Part shown: one piece after another, positions 1 through 5,869 of the stretch
Numbering within the stretch: the first letter of the stretch is position 1
How the letters are laid out: each line of letters opens with the position of its first letter
Assembly: GCA_030597345.1 (NCBI GenBank)
Contig: JAUVSA010000071.1
Span: 1 to 8,888, forward strand
From: Bacillota bacterium
GTDB taxonomy: Bacteria > Armatimonadota > Hebobacteria > Hebobacterales > Hebobacteraceae
Reading direction: 5' to 3'
DNA: 8,888 nt
Made by a program: the position numbers and the translations under genes
Notes under the pieces: generated by a model
Databases searched by the model: none
Told to the model about the DNA's origin: nothing
The model's input: the letters and a program-made list of their open reading frames with translations, nothing else

Positions 1-186
1 GAAGGTGCTCTGGCCGACGCCTGTGCGCGTACCGTCTCGTGCGGGTGACCTGTTACCAGACGTCCCGCCATTTCTCCAGTTAGCCCAAGGGCGTATGCAG
101 ATCACTGTGTACTACTGTACTGTATTATCACGCCATTCGCCGCGTTTCTTGCGGTGCCTTACCCACGCTCTCTTCCTGTGTGCGTC

Positions 187-2211
187 TCAAGTACCACGGG
201 ACCCGGCCAGAGGCTTCCCTCGGCCGGCGGCGAGGTCGAGCTTGTGGAGGATGAAGCCAGCACTCGCGTTGGGCGCGACCTCCAGCAGGAAGCGAATCTC
301 CCGCGTCGCCCCGACCGCACCGGGTGCGTCGGGAAGGAAATGCCCTGACTGCTTGCCCGGCACGAGCACGTAGGTCTGCTGCCCCCTCAGAGGGCGTTGC
401 CCGTCTTGCACCTGCCAGCGCCACGCGAAAGAGCACCTTTCACCGGTATCGTCGTAGCCGGCGAGGCTGACCGCTTGGATGTTGCCCGGCTCCAGGAAGC
501 TCACCGTCAGTCCTAGTGCCCCGGGCGCGGCGGCCCGGAAGCTGACCCCGCCAACTCCCCCGCTGGAAGTGTCTCGACTGCTCACCATCTCACAGCTAAG
601 CCCGTCGCCGGCGCGCGCCACCCGCATGCTCTGCAGACCGGACTGCTGCAGGTAGAAGCGCTGCTCCGTGAGGCTGACCGGAGAGAACTCGTACTCGACC
701 GCCTCCTGCCGGCGGGCGGCCTGAGTCTCCTCCGCCGACAGGTCGGCGGGGCCTGGCGTCTCCGGGGCTTCCTCCTTCCAGAGGTCGGCGAGGATGGCCT
801 TCGCCGTCTCCCGTGCCGATAGATAGGCCCTGCTCTGTCGCCAGGGCCGGGGCAGTACATTCGTGCTCGAGAACATGATATCCGCGAGAAAACCCGCGAA
901 CGGGATGAACAGCAGTGGGTCGGCGAGCTCGCGGAAGCGAATCTCGGCGTAGGTGAGCGACAGACCTCCCAAGTAGGCCAGCGCGGGAAGAAGAATAAGG
1001 GAGTAGTTGCGCCACCGCAGGCACGATAGGACTAAGGACAGGAGAAGTAAGGGAGCGATCACCACTCTCAGCCACTGAAGCACCTTCGCGTTGCGAAGTT
1101 CCACGCGCCAGGCGCGGGCAAGCAGGGCCGGGGGCTCCGACGTCGCTCCCTCCCAGCTGTAGAGGAAGCTGGCCCTGAAGGCGCGATCATTCTCCTCCGT
1201 GGGCACGAGGTACTTCGCCGCCCAGGTGTCGGGCTCGAAGCCGAGCAGGCGGCTGGCGCGGATGCTGCTAAGGACGAGGTAGCGGCCCGGGTGTGAACGG
1301 ATCCAGGACAGGGCTTCCTCTCGGTACAGGCCGTCCTGCAGTTTCTCCGGCAGATTGTGCCTCTCTATCACCCCCTCCTGGAACCCGCCGAGGCGAGCGA
1401 GGTCGTTGTTGCCCATCAGCAGGTTCTCGCCCCCCGCGGTGGAGAGGGTGGCCGGTCCCAGGCCCGCCAGGTGGTTGCGGACGAGCCACGGCGACAGCAC
1501 GACCACCGGCGCGGCGAGGAAGGCAAGACCTGGAGTGGCGCGCCACGTGCGCCGCCTTCTGCTGTAGACGGCCAGCAGGAGGAACGCCAGAAGGAGGAAG
1601 ATTCCCGCCGGCCTGGTCAGCATGAGCAGAGCCAGCAGCGCGCCCGAGAGGGCGCTCAGCAGGCAGCGCGCTACTCCGACCCGCTCCTGACTGGCGGCCA
1701 GGCTGAGCAGGCCGGAGACCAAGAGGAAGACCGCCAGCGCTTCGCTCGCCAGCACGGGCACATAGGCGAGTGCCGTAGGCGAGACGGCATGCAAGAGGCC
1801 GGCGATGACGCTGCCGCGTCGAGAGAGCGCTCTGGAGGCGAGCAGCACCAGGAGACCTGACGCCACTCCCCCCAGCACCGCTTGCACGAATCCGGCCGCC
1901 CGCCAGCTGTGGCCGGCAATAGCGTAAATGGCGGCGAGGAATCCGGGATAGCCGGGCGCGCGATAGGCCAGGGAGCCCACGCTGGAGAAGTGGCCACTCT
2001 GAAGCCAGTGCACCGCCAGCTCATCGTAGCCGCGGAAATCGGAGATCGGAGTGACCCGGGCGAAGGCGACCCAGGTCATCCGAATGGCCAGCGAGAGCAG
2101 GAAGACAAGGGCCGCTAGCGTGAGCAGCCGTCGGTCGTTCCTGCCCTGGTCCTCTCCTCTTGCGTGACCGTCAGTTATTGCGCTCGCGTCTGAAACGGGC
2201 TCCTCCCACAA
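187..2211 (-). CDS. GT-C family (ArnT/PMT-like) membrane glycosyltransferase with C-terminal soluble domain
   Basis: This is a 674-residue polytopic membrane protein. A charged N-terminus of about 28 residues leads into a first membrane segment (about 29-49), and hydrophobic segments follow to about residue 447. Family-like signatures are visible: an acidic first loop, SDFRGYDELA (57-66), which in GT-C enzymes carries the catalytic Asp; YRAPGYPGFL (83-92); LTRP (198-201); PWLVRN (241-246) with GGENLLMGNN (260-269); and RFRELADPLL (425-434). Such enzymes transfer a sugar from a polyprenyl-phosphate donor on the outer face of the inner membrane; donor and acceptor here are unknown. After the last membrane segment comes a charged linker (about 450-505) and a beta-rich domain of about 150 residues (505-660), which is not usual for ArnT. 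The start is TTG, the only standard start before the first membrane segment, three codons after an in-frame TGA. It probably follows the 2383-3303 gene in one transcript, 171 bp downstream. Family assignment is firm, substrate is not. Confidence 0.88.
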   Translation of the reverse strand: MWEEPVSDASAITDGHARGEDQGRNDRRLLTLAALVFLLSLAIRMTWVAFARVTPISDFRGYDELAVHWLQSGHFSSVGSLAYRAPGYPGFLAAIYAIAGHSWRAAGFVQAVLGGVASGLLVLLASRALSRRGSVIAGLLHAVSPTALAYVPVLASEALAVFLLVSGLLSLAASQERVGVARCLLSALSGALLALLMLTRPAGIFLLLAFLLLAVYSRRRRTWRATPGLAFLAAPVVVLSPWLVRNHLAGLGPATLSTAGGENLLMGNNDLARLGGFQEGVIERHNLPEKLQDGLYREEALSWIRSHPGRYLVLSSIRASRLLGFEPDTWAAKYLVPTEENDRAFRASFLYSWEGATSEPPALLARAWRVELRNAKVLQWLRVVIAPLLLLSLVLSCLRWRNYSLILLPALAYLGGLSLTYAEIRFRELADPLLFIPFAGFLADIMFSSTNVLPRPWRQSRAYLSARETAKAILADLWKEEAPETPGPADLSAEETQAARRQEAVEYEFSPVSLTEQRFYLQQSGLQSMRVARAGDGLSCEMVSSRDTSSGGVGGVSFRAAAPGALGLTVSFLEPGNIQAVSLAGYDDTGERCSFAWRWQVQDGQRPLRGQQTYVLVPGKQSGHFLPDAPGAVGATREIRFLLEVAPNASAGFILHKLDLAAGRGKPLAGSRGT

Positions 2212-2217
2212 TCCCCG

Positions 2218-2271
2218 TCATGGGGCTTGCTCGCGTTCTTGCCCGAGAGTCCACGGCAGCCGCGGGATCAT
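2218..2271 (-). CDS. Possible 17-residue leader ORF, or severed N-terminus of the glycosyltransferase gene
   Basis: An ATG at 2271-2269 opens a 17-codon frame (MIPRLPWTLGQEREQAP) that stops at TGA 2220-2218. GGGAAG lies upstream at a workable Shine-Dalgarno distance of about 8 nt. The frame is the same as that of the downstream glycosyltransferase, whose TTG start lies only two codons after the stop. It could be a leader peptide coupling translation, or the true N-terminus of the glycosyltransferase cut by a point mutation or a sequencing error. It may also be chance: it is short and nothing beyond the ribosome site supports it. Confidence 0.25.
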   Translation of the reverse strand: MIPRLPWTLGQEREQAP

Positions 2272-2283
2272 GGTCACTTCTTC

Positions 2284-2378
2284 CCGGTCGCTCCGGTGCC
2301 CCGCAAGTCGATGGGAAGCCGCCTCCTGTGAAGGAAGGGCTGAAGGCCGCCAGTGGCCCTGGGAAGTCCCGCGACCGG
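2284..2378. repeat. 8-bp inverted repeat flanking an intergenic spacer
   Basis: CCGGTCGC at 2284-2291 is the exact reverse complement of GCGACCGG at 2371-2378, with 79 bp between. The pair lies in the gap between the stop of the exported protein and the start of the glycosyltransferase on the minus strand. It could fold in RNA, but the span is long, there is no U-tract, and GC-rich DNA yields such matches by chance. Confidence 0.25.
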
Positions 2379-2382
2379 AACG

Positions 2383-3303
2383 CTACCCGAGTGGGATGTG
2401 TCGGAAGAGGGTGAGGGTCACATTCTCTGAATCGGCGAATACGCCGAGTGCGGTCCGAGCCGGCACCAACTCATGGTAGATGCCGCCAGCGAGTCCCTGC
2501 TGGGCCGGGAAGTAGGCGGTGGCGCCCACCACGGCCGGGGCATAGTCGTCGGGAACGTCGCGGTAGATTAGCACCCCGGAGGTCGCACGTGTGGTACCGA
2601 AGACAGGGCCGAGTTCATTGAGAGTGAGCCCTGCGGCCCAGGCGTGTACGCCGTCAAAGTGCGCCGATTCGCCGAAGAGCGTCAGCTTCCGAGAGAGGCC
2701 GATCTCTAGGTCCCCGCTCACGCCGGTCTCTCCGATAGTGCGGAGGCCGTTCACCCCGACCTGGAGTGGCAATGCGCGGAAGGGCCGGGAGAGATCGAAC
2801 TCCACGCGCGCGGCCGTGAGGTCCTCTTCCGTTCGTACACTTCCAACCGGGAACAGGGGGCTGGGAGTCCATCGGGGGCCTTCGCCCGTCACCGGCGTGA
2901 ACTCCGTCCTCCCCGAGATGACCTGAAGGGTGGTCCTGGGAAGCTCGACCTTGACCTCGCCGCCGCGAAGGCCGGGCGATACCAGCAGGCCCCAGGCCGG
3001 CCCGAAGACCACGAACTTCTGGCCCACGGCCAGGTAGACTTCGTCTCGCGTGTAGTCGAGATAGGCGTCGGCAAGGAAGCTCTTAGAATCGCCGGAGCCG
3101 GTGACCAGCCATCCACCGATCTTATAGCCGACCTCGTCCATCATCCCGCCGCTGAGGGAGGCGCTTATCTGGATGGGTCCCGCGTCATCCGAAGAAACGC
3201 CAAGAGTGACATCCAGGGCCGACGGCGCTGGTGCCGCGCCCGCGCTCTGGACGACGCTCACCCCGATGGTGAGCACGATCACAACCACGAGAATCTTCTT
3301 CAC
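2383..3303 (-). CDS. Exported beta-strand-rich protein, possible outer-membrane barrel, function unknown
   Basis: This 306-residue protein starts at GTG 3303, fixed by an AGGAGG site 6 nt upstream. The N-terminus is a clear Sec signal peptide: MKK, a hydrophobic core ILVVVIVLTIGVSVV, then a likely signal peptidase I cut near SAGA/AP (about residue 24). The mature part has no further membrane helix and shows alternating polar and hydrophobic residues with many Gly and aromatic residues, for example DYTRDEVYLAVGQKFVVFGP (83-102), GLRGGEVKVELPRTTLQVIS and ITLFGES-like strands near 205-230. The YLDYxxxxVYLAVGQKFVVFGPAWG stretch recalls strand-turn elements of porin-like or Wzi-like barrels, but I do not recognise a named family. 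The C-terminus lacks a classical terminal Phe signal (it ends TLFRHIPLG). It is the first gene of a probable pair with the glycosyltransferase. Real gene: very likely; barrel: a guess. Confidence 0.8.
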   Translation of the reverse strand: MKKILVVVIVLTIGVSVVQSAGAAPAPSALDVTLGVSSDDAGPIQISASLSGGMMDEVGYKIGGWLVTGSGDSKSFLADAYLDYTRDEVYLAVGQKFVVFGPAWGLLVSPGLRGGEVKVELPRTTLQVISGRTEFTPVTGEGPRWTPSPLFPVGSVRTEEDLTAARVEFDLSRPFRALPLQVGVNGLRTIGETGVSGDLEIGLSRKLTLFGESAHFDGVHAWAAGLTLNELGPVFGTTRATSGVLIYRDVPDDYAPAVVGATAYFPAQQGLAGGIYHELVPARTALGVFADSENVTLTLFRHIPLG

Positions 3304-3309
3304 TGCTCT

Positions 3310-3315
3310 CCTCCT
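3310..3315 (-). promoter_or_regulatory. Strong Shine-Dalgarno site of the exported protein gene
   Basis: On the minus strand AGGAGG occurs 6 nt before the GTG at 3303-3301. This is a near-ideal match and spacing, and it decides in favour of this GTG start, which also places the signal peptide at the exact N-terminus. Confidence 0.85.
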
Positions 3316-3478
3316 GACAGTAGGTTCGCGCCGGCCCGCAACGAGGACTACTACCCTGTGCCGTCCGGACCAACCTGGTGGCGCCAGATGGCGACGGGAC
3401 GCGGCTCACAGTTCCTTAGGGCCGCCTGCGGGGCTGCCAGAGGCGTTCCACGGCAACCCAGCACGGACATGCCCTTTT

Positions 3479-3518
3479 ACACAGTATACCATCTCACAAC
3501 ACAGTGTACCATCTCACA
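3479..3518. repeat. Two tandem 20-bp direct repeats, candidate operator
   Basis: Unit 1 (3479-3498) is acacagtataccatctcaca and unit 2 (3499-3518) differs only at one base (a to g at the eighth position). They abut without spacer. A period of 20 bp is near two helical turns, so two bound proteins would sit on one face of the DNA. The repeats lie about 176 bp upstream of the exported protein start and about 258 bp upstream of the plus-strand gene start. The tract is much more AT-rich than its surroundings. A regulator site is the natural reading; iteron or simple slippage duplication are alternatives. Confidence 0.7.
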
Positions 3519-3561
3519 AGTGGGGGGAATCCACCGATAGATGGGTAGAGCCTCCCCCACT
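3519..3561. other. Inverted repeat / hairpin next to the tandem repeats
   Basis: AGTGGGGG at 3519-3526 pairs perfectly with CCCCCACT at 3554-3561 around a 27-nt loop. It starts directly after the last base of the second 20-bp repeat. There is no U-tract on either strand, so an ordinary intrinsic terminator is unlikely. It may be a leader RNA structure or a second protein site. Confidence 0.4.
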
Positions 3562-3775
3562 GGAGGGAGTGTGGCGGGCGTGGTGTGTGCCAGGACCGGT
3601 CTGAGGCATCCGGGAAGCTGGGAAGCTCGGTTCCTGGATACCGTCGGTGTTGCCCACCCCCTTCGCTAGGGCATCCCGTGCGTGTGCTCCCTAGAAACTC
3701 TATCCGGGTATTCTGAGGGCTCTTAGGCGTGTCCGATCGCCATGTAACAGGGCCTGCACCCAGGGAAGCACGTGG

Positions 3776-4144
3776 GTGAAGCTACTACCGTGGCCGGCGA
3801 TTCTTGTCGCTTGCGTGCGTGGGGCTGTCGTCTGTGCGAGAGCAGTCGAATTGCGTGCGAGCCGGGGCCTGGCGATGCGCGGGCTCTTGTGCCTGGCGAC
3901 TTGGGGGCTAGTGGCACCGCTGATTTTCCTGGGATCCGCCGTGCGATCCGAGCAGCCGACGTTTCTCTTGCCGACCGGGTCTCACGCGGAAACCATCGGC
4001 AGCGCGGCTCTTCTAGTTCTGATCGCCGGCGCAGCGAGCTTGCTGCTGGTGATTTGCACAACGTTGATGGACAAGCGGCGTCAACGGGCTGCCGACAGAG
4101 CGGAGGCCCTGCAGACCTGGGAAACGACAGACCCTCAACGCTGA
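3776..4144 (+). CDS. Small putative membrane protein, function unknown
   Basis: This is a 122-residue frame starting at GTG 3776 with AGGGA (3762-3766) nine nt upstream, and ending at TGA 4142-4144. It has two good membrane segments (about 33-54, GLAMRGLLCLATWGLVAPLI..., and 73-95, TIGSAALLVLIAGAASLLLVI) and a weaker hydrophobic N-terminus (4-22). The tail is charged and ends after KRRQRAADRAEALQ, fitting the positive-inside rule for a cytoplasmic C-terminus. No family is recognised. It is the only plausible plus-strand gene here and points toward the tail of the 4314-5375 ATP-grasp gene. A plus-strand frame at 3772-4206 in another phase lacks protein-like character. I favour this frame because of the ribosome site, the membrane pattern and a hairpin right after the stop. 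Moderate confidence that it is real. Confidence 0.5.
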   Translation: MKLLPWPAILVACVRGAVVCARAVELRASRGLAMRGLLCLATWGLVAPLIFLGSAVRSEQPTFLLPTGSHAETIGSAALLVLIAGAASLLLVICTTLMDKRRQRAADRAEALQTWETTDPQR

Positions 4145-4152
4145 AGTGGGTT

Positions 4153-4170
4153 GCCTCTGTCCCCAGAGGC
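4153..4170 (+). terminator. Hairpin just after the small membrane protein gene
   Basis: GCCTCTG (4153-4159) and CAGAGGC (4164-4170) form a perfect 7-bp stem with a 4-nt loop, starting 9 nt after the TGA at 4142-4144. No T-run follows, so it is a weak intrinsic terminator or an RNA 3'-end stabiliser. A smaller stem, GGTCT/AGACC at 4255-4272, lies nearer the converging gene. Confidence 0.4.
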
Positions 4171-4313
4171 CAGCCTGTCAAGACCTCCCTGGCGGCCTTT
4201 GCTTGACGACGTCTCATTGATGCCCTGTGCTGCGCAAACAGACGAAATGGACAAGGTCTAGCTTCGAAGACCGCCAGATACCGTCTACAGGGGGATAGGT
4301 AAGAGGGATCGGG

Positions 4314-5375
4314 TCAGAGGAGCCGCTCGATATCGGCGCGAGGCACCAGATGTTCGGTGACGTAGCGCAGGCAAACGGTATCAGCGCTGTAGCTGAGTCG
4401 CGGGGCGACAGACGTGAGTTCCTCGCCGAGCACGAAGAGCCGCAGAGCGGCCTCGCAGTCGTTGAATCCCATCCCAGCACGCGCCGCGGTACTGGCGGTG
4501 CAGCGAGGGTTCAGCTCGTAGAACACCGGCCCCTCTTCCGTGATCCTTCCCTGCAGTTGGCAGGGCCCCGCCGCGCCCATCTCGGCAAGGACCGACAGCA
4601 CCCGATGGGAGAAACTGAGAAGTTCCGGGTCCTTGGTGGGACAGATGCGGAAGGTGGTACCGGCGTTCATTGCGGTGACGCTGATGAAGACGCCCGCAAT
4701 GCTTCCATCTGGGGCGATGACCCCATTGAGTTTGAACTCCTCATCCTGGCGCAATCGGCCGCGTTTCATCACGTCGTGGGGCGATGGCGTCTTGACGCCC
4801 CAGGAGGCGGGAACGAGATACTCCTGCACGATGTCGCCGTCATCCGAGTCCGGTCGGTAGCATTCCAGATCTGCGCACTCGAGGAGAACAGTTACGCCGA
4901 CCGATCCCGCACCGCTCTTCGGCTTGACTATGGCGGGGAAGGAAGTCGGGGTGCAGGACCGCCGGAAGTCCGACAAGGTCAAGGTGCGGGCGAAGGGGAC
5001 ATCCCTAGAGGACAGGACTCGATAGGTCACGAGCTTGTCCCGAGCGATGCGGATGAAGTCGGGAGAACTTACGATCGGGCGGCAGCCGAGAGCACGAAAT
5101 CGGTCCTCAGAGCGAGAAACCGCAGGCAGTTCGACGTCAAGGCAAGGGAAGAGAGCATCGATCTTGTGCTGGACGATTAAGCCTTCAAGCGCAACCAGAT
5201 AGCGCTCTTCGTCGGAAACCCTCGGGATGAGCCCGCGGGCGTCGCACTGGTAGAGGCCAGCACTCCAGGGGTTTGCGTCGAGCCCCAGGAGACGGCAGGG
5301 CAGGGCGGCTCTTCTCAACGCGCGGATCACCGCCTGGCCGGTGCCGGCGCCAACTCCCGTGATGGCGATATTCAC
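4314..5375 (-). CDS. ATP-grasp ligase, CarB/PylC-like (copy 1)
   Basis: This 353-residue protein has the three-part ATP-grasp layout. An N-terminal Rossmann-like pre-grasp domain opens with NIAITGVGAGTGQAV (2-16). The ATP-binding parts follow: DK at 113-114, FPAIVKPKSGAGSVG (146-160) as the lysine plus glycine-rich loop, IVQEYL (182-187) at the adenine/hinge position, and YELNPR (286-291) with the Glu and Asn that bind Mg. All key residues are present. Such enzymes join a carboxylate to an amine or thiol through an acyl phosphate; the substrate cannot be read here. The GTG start at 5375 is chosen because the paralogue has ATG at the same place and both share GGAA about 10-11 nt upstream. A longer reading from 5435 or an ATG at 5393 is possible. 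Copy 2 (5870-6931) is about two-thirds identical by hand count. Both copies may act as partners on related substrates. Confidence 0.9.
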   Translation of the reverse strand: MNIAITGVGAGTGQAVIRALRRAALPCRLLGLDANPWSAGLYQCDARGLIPRVSDEERYLVALEGLIVQHKIDALFPCLDVELPAVSRSEDRFRALGCRPIVSSPDFIRIARDKLVTYRVLSSRDVPFARTLTLSDFRRSCTPTSFPAIVKPKSGAGSVGVTVLLECADLECYRPDSDDGDIVQEYLVPASWGVKTPSPHDVMKRGRLRQDEEFKLNGVIAPDGSIAGVFISVTAMNAGTTFRICPTKDPELLSFSHRVLSVLAEMGAAGPCQLQGRITEEGPVFYELNPRCTASTAARAGMGFNDCEAALRLFVLGEELTSVAPRLSYSADTVCLRYVTEHLVPRADIERLL

Positions 5376-5869
5376 AGCACCGGAATATTCCATGCTTGGT
5401 CGGCAGTTCCCTATGGTTGCCCCTGTGGTTCTCAACTGCCCCTGACACCGTCCTCCATCAAGCCGTCAACCGATAGGCGATGGTCTTGGCATCGGAGAAG
5501 AGGCGGCGCTCGACGATCCCCGCGAAGGCCGCCTAGGGCCTGGCGCTCGCGGGGCGGCGTCGCGGTCCGGTACTCCTGACAGTGGCGCTTCTTGCTGGGG
5601 CCGGATGACGGCGGAATGATTCCGGTATGGGACAGGAGTGTCACCCTGCGGGAAAAGACCCATGGAGCAGGCGCGTTCCATCGCGCCGATCGGCGAGTCT
5701 CCCGCGGGGGCGCTGCGATACCGGACGCCGGCGGCCCGGGAACGCCAGGCAAGCTCCGGAGCCCCGCTCTGAGGCGTCCCATAGCTATTTGGCACCCACA
5801 GACTAAGCGGTCTTCGGGGAGCAGTCCGAAAGGAGGAGACGGCTTCCCGGCCCAAGCTCGGCGATCAGT
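5376..5869. other. 494-bp gap between the two ATP-grasp genes
   Basis: The last 31 bp before copy 1 match the bases before copy 2 closely, so part of this gap belongs to the duplicated unit. Farther up lies an imperfect inverted repeat (5538-5572 and 5719-5750) with a 13-bp palindrome CGGAATGATTCCG at 5612-5624 inside it. A minus-strand frame at 5458-5532 ends in a protein-like tail (VERRLFSDAKTIAYRLTA), suggesting the end of a decayed gene. A weak promoter-like pair (TTGAGA, 16 bp, TAGGGA) sits about 32-60 bp upstream of the copy 1 start on the minus strand. Two minus-strand frames of more than 100 codons here have biased, Pro/Arg/Ser-rich composition and no ribosome site, and I do not accept them as genes. 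Confidence 0.5.
5538..5750. repeat. Imperfect inverted repeat pair bounding a 213-bp segment
   Basis: The left arm (5538-5572, beginning gcctggcg) and right arm (5719-5750, ending cgccaggc) are reverse complements over about 32 aligned positions with 27 matches by hand count and one 3-base gap. The outer ends are perfect for at least 8 bp. The interior is 146 bp with no transposase. It could be a MITE-like remnant, an RNA structure or an inverted fragment copy. No clear target-site duplication is seen in the flanks, and high GC raises the chance of accidental matches. Confidence 0.4.

Larger units (their letters stand above)
3304..3775. other. Divergent intergenic region (about 470 bp)
   Basis: This gap separates the minus-strand exported protein gene from the plus-strand small membrane protein gene, so it should hold both promoters. 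What can be seen: the Shine-Dalgarno site at 3310-3315, an 8-bp palindrome TGGCGCCA inside ctggtggcgccag near 3380, two tandem 20-bp repeats at 3479-3518, a long-armed hairpin at 3519-3561, and an 8-bp tandem duplication of gggaagct at 3612-3627. TATACT at about 3489-3484 on the minus strand is a possible -10 box inside the first repeat, but no good -35 lies 17 bp from it. Open frames crossing this region lack ribosome sites and look like chance frames. Confidence 0.6.

Noticed and set aside
3479..3518. CRISPR array
   Set aside because: There are only two units and they touch with no spacer between them; no cas genes are nearby.
3600..3660. tRNA-like stretch with a ggttcctgg segment
   Set aside because: No acceptor or anticodon stems could be paired around it.
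4153..4170. Strong bidirectional intrinsic terminator between converging genes
   Set aside because: The stem is good, but neither strand has a U-tract, so only a weak terminator call is made.
4350..5180. 276-codon plus-strand open frame opposite ATP-grasp copy 1
   Set aside because: It is antisense to a gene with intact ATP-grasp motifs; its protein is low in hydrophobic order and no family is seen. High GC with strong third-position bias creates such frames.
5466..5855. 129-codon minus-strand frame between the ATP-grasp genes
   Set aside because: Its composition is rich in Pro, Arg and Ser, it has no ribosome site, it crosses the inverted repeat and shows no domain; treated as noncoding.
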